Part shown: in pieces, positions 24,876 through 34,086 of the stretch | Position numbering within the stretch: the first letter of the stretch is position 1 | How the letters are laid out: each line of letters starts with the position of its first letter | Source: an uncultured Actinobaculum sp. | GTDB lineage: Bacteria; Actinomycetota; Actinomycetes; Actinomycetales; Actinomycetaceae | Direction of reading: 5' to 3' | NCBI GenBank assembly: GCA_938020505.1 | Contig: CALIHR010000026.1 | Span: 62,001 to 126,000 of the forward strand | Length of the DNA stretch: 64,000 bases | The notes under the pieces: model-generated | Told to the model about the DNA's origin: nothing | The model's input: the letters and a program-made list of their open reading frames with translations, nothing else | The model's database searches: none | Translations under genes and position numbers: made by a program

Positions 24876-27650
24876 ATGCGCAACAGTTCTTCTTCGGGCG
24901 GACGCGACGCCGCCTATCTCGCCACGATGGAGCGCCTTCGTGCGCGAATCGCCCAGAATTCCGGGGGGCATCGCGGTGCCGGAGCGGATCAGAGCGCCGG
25001 AGCGGATCAAAGTTTGGGAAGGCGCGGGGGAGGGCTCGGCGGCGAACCGTTCGACGGACCCGCTGACGAATCGCTCGGATGCGACGCTTCCGGCGGGAGG
25101 CCCGGCGGCCGTTTTGCAGCCGAATCGGACTCCGCCTCTCGCGCGGCGAGGGACTCGCGCGTGCAGAGAATCGTCGCCGGGCTCAATCCGCAGCAGCTGG
25201 AGGCGGTGACGCATTCGGGGACTCCGCTGCTGGTGGTTGCGGGCGCGGGATCCGGGAAGACCCGCGTCCTCACATCCCGCATCGGATATCTCATCGCCTC
25301 GGGGCGAGCCGCGCCGGGGCAGATCTTGGCCATCACGTTCACGAACAAAGCGGCCAGGGAGATGCGCGAGAGGCTCGAGTCTGCGTTGGGCGGAAGCGCA
25401 ATACGCACAATGTGGGTTTCGACCTTCCACTCCGCCTGCCTCCGCATTCTCCGCTCCGAGCACGACGCATTGGGCATTCGCTCCACTTTCACGATCTACG
25501 ACGCGCAGGACGCCCAGCGCCTCATGAAGCTCGTGTGCCGCGAGGAAAACATCGACATTCGGGCGCACCCGCCCAAAAGCCTTTCGCGCCGAGTCTCAGA
25601 CCTGAAGAACGACCTCGTCACGCCCGAGCAGGCTGCGGCCGACGCAGCGGACCAAGACTCCCAGGCGCTCGCCCACGCTTACGCCGCCTACCAGAGCCGC
25701 CTCAGGCAGGCCAATGCGATGGACTTCGACGACCTCATCATGTCCACGGTCGATGTGCTCCGTTCCCATCCCGACGTCGCCGACCATTACAGGCGGCGCT
25801 TTCGGCACATACTCGTCGACGAGTATCAGGACACCAACCGAGCGCAGTACGAGTTGGTCCGGGCGCTCACGGGAACGGCCGAAGACGACAACCACGGCGA
25901 GCTGACCGTCGTGGGAGACGCTGATCAGTCGATCTACGCCTTCCGCGGAGCGACGATCCGCAACATCGAGGACTTTGAGAAGGACTTTCCCGAGGCGCGC
26001 ACGATCCTCCTCGAGCAGAACTACCGTTCGACCCAGTCGATCCTCTCGGCCGCGAACGGCATCATCGCCAACAACAGCGGCCGCCGCCCCAAGCGCCTGT
26101 GGACCGATCGCGGCGACGGCGAGAAGATCGTTGGCTACGTCGCGGACTCTGAGGCCGACGAAAGCGCATTCGTCGTGTCGGAAATCGACAGGCTGCGCGA
26201 CGACGCCGGAATTTCATACGGCGACGTGGCTGTCTTCTACCGGACGAACGCGCAATCGCGGGCTGTCGAGGACATGTTCGTTCGATCGGGGATCCCCTAC
26301 AGGGTCATCGGCGGAACGCGTTTCTACGAGCGGCGCGAAATCAAGGACGCCTTGGCCTACCTCCACGTGATCGTCAACCGCGACGACACCGTCTCCATCC
26401 GACGCATCCTCAACATGCCCAAGAGGGGGTTGGGGGCGAAATCCGAGGAGGCGGTGGCCATGCACGCAGCGCGATGGGACGTGTCCTTCGGGGCTGCGCT
26501 TTGCGACGTCGTCGACCCGCATCCCGAACGCGGCCCGGTTTCGGGGATAGGGAAGAAGGCGTCTGCGACGATGGCCGACTTCGCGGACATGCTCGAAAGC
26601 GGGCGTGAAATGGCAGAGGCGGGGGAGGCCCCCGATGCGATTCTCGACTTCGCGATGGAGGAGTCGGGCTATCTCGACATGCTTCGTTCGAGCGAGGACC
26701 CGCAGGACGAATCCCGCTTGGAGAATCTGGCGGAGCTGCATTCCGTGGCCGTCGACTTTCACAAGGCGAATTCCGACGCGACGCTGGCGGATTGGCTCGA
26801 CCAGGTCTCGCTTGTCTCCGACGCCGATCAGCTCGCCGACGGAGACGAGGGCGAGGCAACGCTCATGACCGTTCACACCGCGAAGGGCCTGGAGTTCCCG
26901 GTCGTCTTCGTCACGGGCCTGGAAGACGGGACTTTCCCGCATATGCGCTCGCTCATCGACCCCGCCGAACTGGCAGAGGAACGCCGCCTCGCCTACGTGG
27001 CGGTGACACGGGCGCGTCAGCGGCTATACATCACGAGGGCCGCTACTCGCGCCTCCTGGGGCGCGCCCCAGGAGTTCCCTCCCTCGCGCTTCATCGAGGA
27101 GATTCCGGATTCCCTCATCGACTGGAGGCGGTCCGAGTCAAGCGCGGACGCGGTGCGCCGAACGGGCGGATGGTCCGGAACATGGGGGAGCGGCGGAAGG
27201 CGTCGATCCGAAGGCCTCAGCGGAGGCTACGGCGACGAGTTCGACGGCGTCCCCGTCGTCGGCTCCGGCAAGGGCTTCGTGCCGGGAAAGCTCGGCGTGG
27301 ATGCGGCTGCGGGAAGCCGCCGGAAGGGTTCGGCGCGGCGCGCGGACGTGGCGGGAGCCGCGGACGCTTCTGCGGTTTCCGGCGGATCGGCGGGGCCCGG
27401 GGGATCCTCGGGGCACGGCGCGGTGCAGGGGCCCTCGGGGAACGGCGCGGCCGACGGGGCGGATGCCGGACCGTCGGTTCCGGACACCCATGGCTTGGCC
27501 GTTGGCGATTCGGTTGTGCACAAGAGCTTTGGCCGCGGCAAGATCGTCGCCTTCGAGGGGAGCGGGCGCAACACAACGGCCAGGGTGACTTTCTCCAGCG
27601 GCCAAACCAAACGCCTGGCTTTGCGCTTCGCACCGCTGGAGAAGATCTGA
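24876..27650 (+). CDS. pcrA: ATP-dependent DNA helicase PcrA/UvrD1
   Basis: A 924-residue superfamily 1A helicase for DNA repair and replication-fork upkeep. An N-terminal extension of about 100 residues, low in complexity with a short GADQSAGADQS repeat, precedes the Q motif LNPQQLEAV. Motif I (AGAGSGKTRVL) and Ia (ITFTNKAAREMRERL) follow, then motif II (ILVDEYQDTN), III (VVGDADQSIYAFRGA) and IV (LEQNYRSTQSIL). The last two are V (TVHTAKGLEFPVVFV) and VI (RRLAYVAVTRARQRL). After a Gly/Ala/Ser linker, the tail from VGDSVVHKSFGRGKI is the Tudor-like PcrA C-terminal domain that binds RNA polymerase in other species. It is complete, and its rich linker is likely disordered. Confidence 0.95.
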   Translation: MRNSSSSGGRDAAYLATMERLRARIAQNSGGHRGAGADQSAGADQSLGRRGGGLGGEPFDGPADESLGCDASGGRPGGRFAAESDSASRAARDSRVQRIVAGLNPQQLEAVTHSGTPLLVVAGAGSGKTRVLTSRIGYLIASGRAAPGQILAITFTNKAAREMRERLESALGGSAIRTMWVSTFHSACLRILRSEHDALGIRSTFTIYDAQDAQRLMKLVCREENIDIRAHPPKSLSRRVSDLKNDLVTPEQAAADAADQDSQALAHAYAAYQSRLRQANAMDFDDLIMSTVDVLRSHPDVADHYRRRFRHILVDEYQDTNRAQYELVRALTGTAEDDNHGELTVVGDADQSIYAFRGATIRNIEDFEKDFPEARTILLEQNYRSTQSILSAANGIIANNSGRRPKRLWTDRGDGEKIVGYVADSEADESAFVVSEIDRLRDDAGISYGDVAVFYRTNAQSRAVEDMFVRSGIPYRVIGGTRFYERREIKDALAYLHVIVNRDDTVSIRRILNMPKRGLGAKSEEAVAMHAARWDVSFGAALCDVVDPHPERGPVSGIGKKASATMADFADMLESGREMAEAGEAPDAILDFAMEESGYLDMLRSSEDPQDESRLENLAELHSVAVDFHKANSDATLADWLDQVSLVSDADQLADGDEGEATLMTVHTAKGLEFPVVFVTGLEDGTFPHMRSLIDPAELAEERRLAYVAVTRARQRLYITRAATRASWGAPQEFPPSRFIEEIPDSLIDWRRSESSADAVRRTGGWSGTWGSGGRRRSEGLSGGYGDEFDGVPVVGSGKGFVPGKLGVDAAAGSRRKGSARRADVAGAADASAVSGGSAGPGGSSGHGAVQGPSGNGAADGADAGPSVPDTHGLAVGDSVVHKSFGRGKIVAFEGSGRNTTARVTFSSGQTKRLALRFAPLEKI

Positions 27651-27768
27651 AGCCTGCTGCCTTCCGCGTGCGCCTCGCCGGCCGCGCTTGCCGCTTGCCC
27701 GTGTCTTAAACCCGCCGTTTGCGCTCGTCTCAAGCGGCCGCCGCTTCTTTCCGCGGGCTAGCAGAGCT

Positions 27769-28260
27769 TCAGGGCTCTTCTTCTCCGCGTTTGCCCCTGA
27801 GGGTTCGGTTGTAGGCCAAGGCTGCGTCGAGCCAGAAGCGCAACTGCCCGTCGTCGGCGACGGACGCCGCAGACGCGCGAATCCACCCCGCTCCCATGGC
27901 TCGCCCCGGGCTGATCTCGGCGGGCGAGGCTCCCGGGACCTCGCTGAATTTCGCGTCGTCGGCGACGTCGATGCGGACGAGGAGATCTCCGTCCTTGGAC
28001 GCGTGGACCGCCATTTTCTCGTTGACCATGAAAGCCTTGCCGCCGAACATCGAGACCTCGCGGACCGCAGGCTCGTCGGTAAGAAGATCGCGCAGGCGGG
28101 CGACGAGGAGGTCTTTCCCAGATTCTCCGGGCTCCGCGGAGGCTGCGGGCCGAAACGCGCCCGGGTTAGACGCCGCATCCTTGGACGCGGGGCTTTCAGA
28201 CATGCTGTGCTCGGACCGAGCGCTTTCAGGCGTCTGGCCCTTGGAACCGCCGCTTCGCAC
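27769..28260 (-). CDS. TfoX N-terminal-domain protein
   Basis: 163 residues. After a disordered Ser/Ala-rich start, residues 50-160 match the TfoX/Sxy N-terminal domain: LLVARLRDLLTDEP, VSMFGGKAFMVNEKMAVHAS, DLLVRID and RAMGAGWIRAS. The C-terminal helix-hairpin domain of true competence regulators is absent, so regulation of competence should not be assumed. GTG at 28260 is four bases after the upstream stop but has no ribosome site. ATG at 28203, beginning MSESPASKD, is an alternative. It is probably co-transcribed with the SnoaL-like gene upstream. Confidence 0.75.
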   Translation of the reverse strand: MRSGGSKGQTPESARSEHSMSESPASKDAASNPGAFRPAASAEPGESGKDLLVARLRDLLTDEPAVREVSMFGGKAFMVNEKMAVHASKDGDLLVRIDVADDAKFSEVPGASPAEISPGRAMGAGWIRASAASVADDGQLRFWLDAALAYNRTLRGKRGEEEP

Positions 28261-28264
28261 GGGA

Positions 28265-28699
28265 CTACGCTTTGTCTGCGGGAGGAGCGAAGGAAAGCCG
28301 ATCGAAAATCAGCACGCTGTCGACGATCTTTCCCCCTTCGACGGTGAAGCACTCGGCTGCGGGCGCGGCATCGGCCACGGCGGTCTGCGGGCAGTAGAAC
28401 AGCGCGACCCGGTTCCCGTCCGCAAAACTCGCAATGTCGACGAGCCCCGTCAGCCGCGGTGCGAAACCGCCAATGAACCGCTCGTATTCGCTTTTGCCGT
28501 GAAGATCGACGCCGGGGGCGCGGCAGGAGACGTCGTCGGCGACGAACGCCATGGCAGCTTCGACGTCGCCTCCGGTCCACGCGCGATGGTAGGCCTCGAC
28601 GATCGAGCGGGGCTGGGAATCGGCGGGCGTAGGGGACTGGCCGTCGGTGTTCACTCCGGAATGGGGATTCGAGGACGTGACGGGATTATTTTGTGACAT
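28265..28699 (-). CDS. SnoaL/NTF2-like protein
   Basis: A 144-residue small alpha+beta barrel protein. After about 30 flexible residues, IVEAYHRAWTGGDVEAAMAF, VSCRAPGVDLHGKSEYERFI and CFTVEGGKIVDSVLIFDRLSF follow the SnoaL-like cone-fold pattern. Such proteins are small enzymes or ligand binders, and the function here is unknown. The ATG follows GGAGAGCACCC. The 306 bases upstream hold its promoter and no gene I can support. Confidence 0.75.
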   Translation of the reverse strand: MSQNNPVTSSNPHSGVNTDGQSPTPADSQPRSIVEAYHRAWTGGDVEAAMAFVADDVSCRAPGVDLHGKSEYERFIGGFAPRLTGLVDIASFADGNRVALFYCPQTAVADAAPAAECFTVEGGKIVDSVLIFDRLSFAPPADKA

Positions 28700-29005
28700 G
28701 GGTGCTCTCCTTGACGTCGATTGACTGTGCCCATCGATTCGGGTGTTCTCTCTTATTGCATTTCAGCCTACAACGTCGCTCCGTCCGAAACGGTTGACGC
28801 CAGGCGCGGATCTGACGGAGAGAAGAGCCAGTCTTCTTTCTCTCAAACAATTCTTGGTGGAACAAGGCGCACGGTCTGCATCATCGGTTCAGGGAAAGAA
28901 TGCTGGGGGCGAAAGCTCATGTTTGCCTGCCTCGCCCCTGCCAATCTCCCAGCCGGGGCGAAAACAGGTTTAGGCACAATCGGCCCGCAGAACGGCTTTC
29001 GAGCC

Positions 29006-30094
29006 TTACGCCCAGATTCCCCGCCAATACTGCGCGGGCGTCACCGAGTCGGCGTCTGCGAGCCGATTGGCCCAACGCAGGGGAGCATAGGGGTCGGTCA
29101 GAGCCACGCGTCCGATTGCCACGGCGTCGCACCGGCCCGTCACGAGGGCCTGCTCCGCCTGCTCCCCGCTGGAAATGAGGCCGACGCCCACGACCTTGGC
29201 CTGGCTCCCCGAGACCGCCCGCTTGACGTCGGCGGCCAGCGGCAGCTGGTATCCGGGCCCCACCGGGATCGTGGCCGGAAGGAGGCCTCCCGAAGAAACG
29301 TGGAGGACATCGACGCCGTGGGCGACGAGGGCTTCGGCGGTGCGGCATGTGGCCTCGGAGTCGATCCCTCCCTCGGTCCAGTCGGTTGCGGACAGGCGGA
29401 CGCACAGGACCTTGTCGCCGATCGCCGATCGGACGGCGTCGACGATGCGAATGAGGAACCGTCGCCGATTCTCCTCGCTGCCGCCGTATTCGTCGGTGCG
29501 GACGTTCGACAGCGGGGAAAGGAATTCGTGAATGAGGTATCCGTGGGCGCCGTGCACTTCGACGACGTCGACGCCCGCCGCAACCGCCCGGCGCGCCGCT
29601 TGTGCGAAGGCCTCGACGAGCGCGTCGATGCCGGCGACGCTGAGCTCCGACGGCTTGTCCAAGCCGGGAAAGGCGATCGGACTGGGGGCGACGAGAGTCC
29701 AGCCGTCCTGCGTGCCCTCGAAGGCGTGGGCGTAGCCCCGAAGCGCGGGAGAGGTGCCTGCCTTTCGTCCGGCGTGGGCGATCTGGACTCCGCAGAGAGC
29801 GCCCTCAGCGTGAACGGCCTTGACCAATTTGGAGAAACTCTCGATTTGCCCGTCGTCCCACAGGCCGAGGTCGCGCGGCGAGATGCGGCCCTCGGGCGAA
29901 ACCGCCGTCGCCTCGACGACGATCGTGCCGAATCCGCCGACGGCGCGAGAGCCGTAATGCAGCGTATGCCAATCGGTTGCACGCCCGTCTTCCTGAACGG
30001 CCGAGTAGGTGCACATCGGGGCGAGCCACAGGCGATTGCGAGCCGTCGTGTTGCGGAATGGCGTCGGGGAGAAAAGCATGCTCATAAGCTTCAT
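29006..30094 (-). CDS. Old Yellow Enzyme-family NAD(P)H:flavin oxidoreductase (YqjM-like)
   Basis: A 362-residue FMN-dependent ene reductase. The start LFSPTPFRNTTARNRL and APMCTYSA with C28 place it in the YqjM/thermophilic-like class, where this cysteine tunes the flavin. IAHAGRKAG, HGAHGYLIHEFLSP and RLSATDWTEGG are the usual substrate- and FMN-binding segments, and GVGLISSGEQAE with VAIGRVALTDPY forms the phosphate-binding end. It probably reduces electrophilic alkenes such as quinones or enals. The start could be any of three nearby methionines. It is divergent from the DUF4242 gene with 321 bases between them, in which I see no gene. Confidence 0.9.
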   Translation of the reverse strand: MKLMSMLFSPTPFRNTTARNRLWLAPMCTYSAVQEDGRATDWHTLHYGSRAVGGFGTIVVEATAVSPEGRISPRDLGLWDDGQIESFSKLVKAVHAEGALCGVQIAHAGRKAGTSPALRGYAHAFEGTQDGWTLVAPSPIAFPGLDKPSELSVAGIDALVEAFAQAARRAVAAGVDVVEVHGAHGYLIHEFLSPLSNVRTDEYGGSEENRRRFLIRIVDAVRSAIGDKVLCVRLSATDWTEGGIDSEATCRTAEALVAHGVDVLHVSSGGLLPATIPVGPGYQLPLAADVKRAVSGSQAKVVGVGLISSGEQAEQALVTGRCDAVAIGRVALTDPYAPLRWANRLADADSVTPAQYWRGIWA

Positions 30095-30415
30095 GGTACG
30101 CCCGAAGCCTCGGCGCGGACAGTGCCGAAGCGCACGATTTCCGGGCGCCGCGCCGTGCGAGACGCGTCTGCCGGGGTCCGTCTGTCAAACGTCGCACGGA
30201 AGGAGGCCGCAACTCGGTCGCGGCGGACATTCGCCCGTTCGCGTGTCGAGCCTCGCACGGGAAGGAGCCGGCGCAGGCAAGCCGGCGGTGACGAAGACGA
30301 CGCGCGTGTTCTCCAAGCGGGCAATTTGGCGGCAGCGGTGGACACGTGCGGCGACGGTCGATTAGGTTTCCAATGTCCGAACAAGCCCTGACGGGCACAA
30401 CGAAGGAGGGGCACG

Positions 30416-30943
30416 TTGCCGCTGTACCTAATCGAACTCAAGCCTGCCGAAGCCACCAAGGAATCCGTCGGCGCCCTCATTGAGAAAGTCGTTTCCGCCG
30501 TGGGCTCAAGCGACGGCGAACTCATCGAGACGCAGGTGACGTCCGACCACCGGATCGTCTTCTTCGTCGTCGAGGCGGATTCGCCGCGTTTCGCCTCGCC
30601 CGTCGTCAAGGCGGTCGAAGGCGTTGCGGAAATCGCCGGCCCCGACGAGGTTCGGCTTGTGGGCGCCGAGCTTGACGACATCAAGAAGTTGAAGTCCCAC
30701 GCCGACTACCTCGTTGAATGGGACATTCCCGCAGAGGTCACGATGGACCAGTACCTTGCGCGAAAGAAGGCCAATTCCCCGAAGTACGCGGAGGTTCCCG
30801 AGGTCTCCTTCCTGCGGACGTACGTCCGGGAGGACACCGCCAAGTGCCTGTGCTTCTACGACGCTCCCGACGAGGAGGCCGTGACGAGGGCCCGAGCCGC
30901 CGTCCAGACGCCCATCGACCGGCTTTTCAAGCTGGACGTCTGA
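30416..30943 (+). CDS. DUF4242-domain protein
   Basis: 175 residues. The C-terminal half, from about residue 95, is a clear DUF4242 domain: YLVEWDIPAEVTMDQYLARK, AEVPEVSFLRTYVREDTAK and CLCFYDAPDEEAV. Characterised relatives such as SCO4226 form ferredoxin-like dimers that bind nickel. The N-terminal half (LYLIELKPAEATKESVGALI) looks like a second, diverged ferredoxin-like repeat. The TTG start follows a very good GGAGGGG. It appears to be monocistronic, with a strong hairpin beyond. Confidence 0.85.
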   Translation: MPLYLIELKPAEATKESVGALIEKVVSAVGSSDGELIETQVTSDHRIVFFVVEADSPRFASPVVKAVEGVAEIAGPDEVRLVGAELDDIKKLKSHADYLVEWDIPAEVTMDQYLARKKANSPKYAEVPEVSFLRTYVREDTAKCLCFYDAPDEEAVTRARAAVQTPIDRLFKLDV

Positions 30944-31017
30944 GGGGCTTCAGGGATTTCCCGAAGCTTGAAAGGCTTTTGACGCTCGTTTGAATGTGCG
31001 ACGCCTCCGGCTCGTCG

Positions 31018-31061
31018 CTCGCAAGGGCCTGGAACCCTCACGGGTCTCAGGCCCTTGCGAG
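31018..31061. terminator. Strong hairpin between convergent genes
   Basis: CTCGCAAGGGCCTG (31018-31031) pairs perfectly over 14 bases with 31048-31061. The loop can add ACCC/GGGT. It is followed on the plus strand by TTTC and lies between the DUF4242 gene and the TetR gene, which converge. It probably stops transcription from one or both sides. Confidence 0.7.
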
Positions 31062-31094
31062 TTTCGGCCCGCGGGGCGGCGGCTGCTTCGGGCC

Positions 31095-31781
31095 TCATGC
31101 GCGGCCCAGGCGGGCAAGAGCCTCGTCGAGCAAGTCCACGGCGACCGAAAAGCTGGCCTCTGCCGAGCGGCGTTCCCCGAATCCGCCGCTCAGTTCCAGA
31201 TCGACAAACCCGTGAAGGGCGGAGCGGACGAACCTGACGGCGTCGACCAGGGAATCCTTGGGGATGCCGTAGCCGATGAGCGCGGCGCCCGCGACTTGAA
31301 CGATCCTCTCCGAAGCGTCGATCGTCGGCGGCGGGCACGCCGCCCCAGAGGGGCGTGCCGTTTCCGACGGGGGAGTTTTTCCTGAGGCCTCGCCTTTCCC
31401 TGAAGGGGAGGCCTTCGTTGCGCCGTCGGCTCCGCCTCTGCCCCGAAAGGCTCGCCGATGCGGGGAGCGTTGAATGAGGGGATAGGTTCCAGGATGAGTG
31501 TGGGCGAAGGACCGGTACGCCGAGGCAATCGCCTGCAAAGCGTCTTTTCCCGAGCGGCCGACGGATGCTTCGGCCAGTGCGTCCGCGAATGCGCTCGCGG
31601 TCAAGTCCACGACTCTGGCGACGAGGTCGTCGAGGCCTTTGACGTGCTTGTAGAGGCTGGGCGCCGCGACGCCCAAGGATTGCGCCAGGCGGGCAAGGGA
31701 GAGGGCGCCCAGGCCCTCGGCGTCGACGATGCGAGCTGCCTCCCGCGTCACGGATTCCGCGCTGAGCCCCGCCCTAGGCAT
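31095..31781 (-). CDS. TetR-family regulator with WHG-type C-terminal domain
   Basis: 228 residues. The N-terminal helix-turn-helix reads VTREAARIVDAEGLGALS, LARLAQSLGVAAPSLYKHV and KGLDDLVARVVDL. The C-terminal part resembles the WHG-type domain (AIASAYRSFAHTHPGTYPLIQ), interrupted by a Gly/Ser/Pro/Lys-rich loop of about 45 residues that is probably disordered. ATG at 31781 is 14 bases after the hydrolase stop, so the two form an operon. A palindrome inside the promoter of that operon is the likely binding site, which implies autorepression. Confidence 0.85.
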   Translation of the reverse strand: MPRAGLSAESVTREAARIVDAEGLGALSLARLAQSLGVAAPSLYKHVKGLDDLVARVVDLTASAFADALAEASVGRSGKDALQAIASAYRSFAHTHPGTYPLIQRSPHRRAFRGRGGADGATKASPSGKGEASGKTPPSETARPSGAACPPPTIDASERIVQVAGAALIGYGIPKDSLVDAVRFVRSALHGFVDLELSGGFGERRSAEASFSVAVDLLDEALARLGRA

Positions 31782-31795
31782 GCGTTCGTCCAAAG

Positions 31796-32611
31796 CTAGG
31801 CATGCGCTCCTCCGAAGCCGATTCGGCTCGCGAATGCGATCGCCTCGCGCGCGGCGACGTCGGGCGATTCGAGCATCGGCGCGTGCCCGACGCCTTCGAC
31901 CATGGCGAAGGCCCCCTGTGCGAATTGCGAGGCCGCCCACGATGCCTCGGCCCGAGGGTCCTTCCAGTCGGGGTCCTCGGCGCCCATGACGACAAGGGCG
32001 GGAGCGGTCACGCGGTTGAACCACGGTGCGACGACGGCATGGTCCGTGCGGGCGGTTTTCGAGAAGGCGGCCCAATGGCCTTTCCTTTTGAGGATCGAAG
32101 AGAGGCGAGAGGCCCGGGCCGAAGCCTGATCGCCGAGGCCCGGCCAAAGCCTGCGCGAGTAAAGGCGCCAAATTGCGGGACCCCACGGGCGGGCGAGGGC
32201 GAGGCGGAAACCGAGCCGCGTGAGCGGGTTCGATGAGCCGCGGAGGAAAGGCCCGAAAAGAAGAAGCCCGGAGACTTTCGCAGGCTCTCTTCCGGCGGCG
32301 ATTGTGGCCGCGGCGGCTGACATGGACGCCCCCGCGAGGATCGCGGGGCCGCCTCCCAGTTCGTCTACGACGGCGAGCATGTCCTGCGCCGTCGGCTCGT
32401 CGCCGTAAGAGTCAAAGCCCGTTGAAGAATCGCCGTAGCCGCGCAGATCGGCGCTGGCGACCCGAAATCCTGCTTCGACCAAGCGGCACGAGAATGGGGC
32501 GAAGGCGTCGCGACTGTCTCCCATTGCGGGCGAGCAGACGACAAGCGGGCCCTCGCCGGCAACCTCGACGCAGATCGTTCCTCCCGGAACGGAAATGTTG
32601 CTAATGACCAT
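31796..32611 (-). CDS. Alpha/beta-hydrolase
   Basis: A 271-residue alpha/beta-hydrolase. The oxyanion-side SPAMGDSRDAF, DLRGYGDSS, the nucleophile elbow AGASMSAAAA, an acidic residue in VMGAEDPDWKD and the late histidine in GVGHAPMLESP are in family order. The substrate is unknown. ATG at 32611 has no ribosome site. A TANNNT -10 box at -13 to -8 suggests a leaderless transcript starting at the A of ATG. A TTG at 32647 would put the palindromic operator inside the coding region and is less likely. It is co-transcribed with the TetR gene that probably represses it. Confidence 0.85.
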   Translation of the reverse strand: MVISNISVPGGTICVEVAGEGPLVVCSPAMGDSRDAFAPFSCRLVEAGFRVASADLRGYGDSSTGFDSYGDEPTAQDMLAVVDELGGGPAILAGASMSAAAATIAAGREPAKVSGLLLFGPFLRGSSNPLTRLGFRLALARPWGPAIWRLYSRRLWPGLGDQASARASRLSSILKRKGHWAAFSKTARTDHAVVAPWFNRVTAPALVVMGAEDPDWKDPRAEASWAASQFAQGAFAMVEGVGHAPMLESPDVAAREAIAFASRIGFGGAHA

Positions 32612-32647
32612 AGCCAATAAGCTAATGTCATTAGCTTTCGGATGCAA
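32612..32647 (-). promoter_or_regulatory. Leaderless promoter with palindromic operator
   Basis: AAGCTAATG-T-CATTAGCTT (32619-32637) is a perfect 19-base palindrome. Read on the minus strand, TTGCAT (-36 to -31) and TAGCTT (-13 to -8) are 17 bases apart, and the palindrome covers -26 to -8. A further half site, GCTAATGAC, begins at 32600, exactly 21 bases (two helical turns) from the same half of the palindrome. This is the arrangement expected for TetR repression. Confidence 0.75.
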
Positions 32648-32733
32648 ACCGTTTCGATCGGCTTTCCGATGTCGGCTGGCATTCCGCCGCCAGCGCTTTC
32701 GTCACAGTCAGCTGTCGTGGCGGTCCGCTGTCG

Positions 32734-34086
32734 TCAGGCGATCGCGTGGAGCCGCTGTTCGGCGTCGTCGACGAGCGTTTTGAGCGTCGAAGAATCGATT
32801 GCGGTGTCGAATTCCCTGCACCGCTGCGCCAAGCCGTCAAGCTCCTCGAGGCTTTCGCCGACCGCGTCGATGTGACGGGAGACGGCGCTGGCCAACTCGT
32901 CGGAGCCGTCCGACGCGCCCTCGGCGTCCGACTCCTGCTCCTGGTTCCACAGCATGAGGACCTGACGGGGAATCGCCAGCAGATTGGATGTTTCGACGAT
33001 GAAGTCGGCGGTCTCCGAGGCGAGTTCGGCATGGGCCGCGGCCATCTCCTCCATCTCCGACAGACCCTTGCGCAGGGCGCCGCCGAGCATCGCGATGGCG
33101 TCCGCCGAAACGTCGGCGTCGGTCCCGCCGTCGATCAGCTCCGCGGTGAATTTCGCCATCATAGTCGTGTGAAGCCGGGCCAAGGCCACCCTGAATCGGG
33201 TCCGTGCGCTGATCTTGTCCAGCCGCGCGAGGGCGTCGACCAGCTGGTCGGTGGGCTCGCGCACGAGGTCCTTCATCTGCCCCCACGTTTCGAGGAGCTG
33301 GGCGAGTTTCTCCGTCTTCGATTCGCTTTGGCCGAGGGCTGCGGACAACGCGTCGTCGTCAACCTCCTCGCGAAGGCCGTCTCGGGTGGACCGAAGCGCT
33401 GCGGACAGGTCGGCCAGATCGTCCTGCCGGTCCATCCAGGCGTCGAGCTCCTTTGCGATGCCCTTGGCGTCGGAGAGCATCTGCGCCAAGGCGCCGCTGG
33501 CCTCGGGGCGCTCGGGGAACTCGTCGGCCGTGGACTCCCGCTTCGCAACCTCCGCGGGAAGCGCGATGTTCTGAAGGTCCTCGTATGAGTGCACGCCCGA
33601 CTCGTCGAGCAGCTCGAGGATCTTAGCCGCCCCCTCAGACGCGACCTGGCGCCGCGTGAGCCCCTCGGATTCGAGCTTTTCCTCGAAAGCGGACGCCTTC
33701 TCATATATCGAGAGGGCCTTGCTGAAAAGGTCCTCGCAGCCGGGGCGTATTCTGACCGAGAGATAGCCGCCGTCCTCGAGGGGCGTGACGGTGGCGAAGA
33801 CGTCGTATTCGCTGCCGTCGGAGGCCAGATTTCGCACGTAGGCCGCAAAAGGCTGCCCGGCTTTGATAGTTGCCCACATCGCGTGGAATGCGCCGCGGGG
33901 CATCGCCGGATGTCGAATGATGTTGTGGGGCGCTCCGACCAGTTCGTCGCGGCTGTAACGCGACAGCTCGACGAAGACCTTGTTCGAGCAGCCTATGATT
34001 CCGCGCTCGTCGGTTGCCGAGAAGAACATCTGGTCTGCGCCCACCTCGTGTGTTTCGCCTGTGACTTCTGCTTGTACGACCTTCAC
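32734..34086 (-). CDS. Aer-like PAS-domain protein without chemoreceptor tip
   Basis: 450 residues. Residues about 18-110 are a PAS domain of the Aer type: NKVFVELSRYSRDELVGAPHN, IIRHPAMPRGAFHAMWATIK and YVRNLASDGSEYDVFATV. The rest is almost wholly helical and probably coiled coil, ending ...SRHIDAVGESLEELDGLAQR. No membrane segment, HAMP or conserved methyl-accepting hairpin tip is present. It could be a soluble redox sensor descended from a chemoreceptor-like protein. GTG at 34086 has GAGGAG six bases upstream. No chemotaxis genes are nearby. Confidence 0.8.
   Translation of the reverse strand: MKVVQAEVTGETHEVGADQMFFSATDERGIIGCSNKVFVELSRYSRDELVGAPHNIIRHPAMPRGAFHAMWATIKAGQPFAAYVRNLASDGSEYDVFATVTPLEDGGYLSVRIRPGCEDLFSKALSIYEKASAFEEKLESEGLTRRQVASEGAAKILELLDESGVHSYEDLQNIALPAEVAKRESTADEFPERPEASGALAQMLSDAKGIAKELDAWMDRQDDLADLSAALRSTRDGLREEVDDDALSAALGQSESKTEKLAQLLETWGQMKDLVREPTDQLVDALARLDKISARTRFRVALARLHTTMMAKFTAELIDGGTDADVSADAIAMLGGALRKGLSEMEEMAAAHAELASETADFIVETSNLLAIPRQVLMLWNQEQESDAEGASDGSDELASAVSRHIDAVGESLEELDGLAQRCREFDTAIDSSTLKTLVDDAEQRLHAIA

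Noticed and set aside
28721..30391. A 556-codon open frame opposite the Old Yellow Enzyme gene
   Set aside because: The minus-strand reading gives a complete YqjM-like enzyme. The plus-strand product has no recognisable features.
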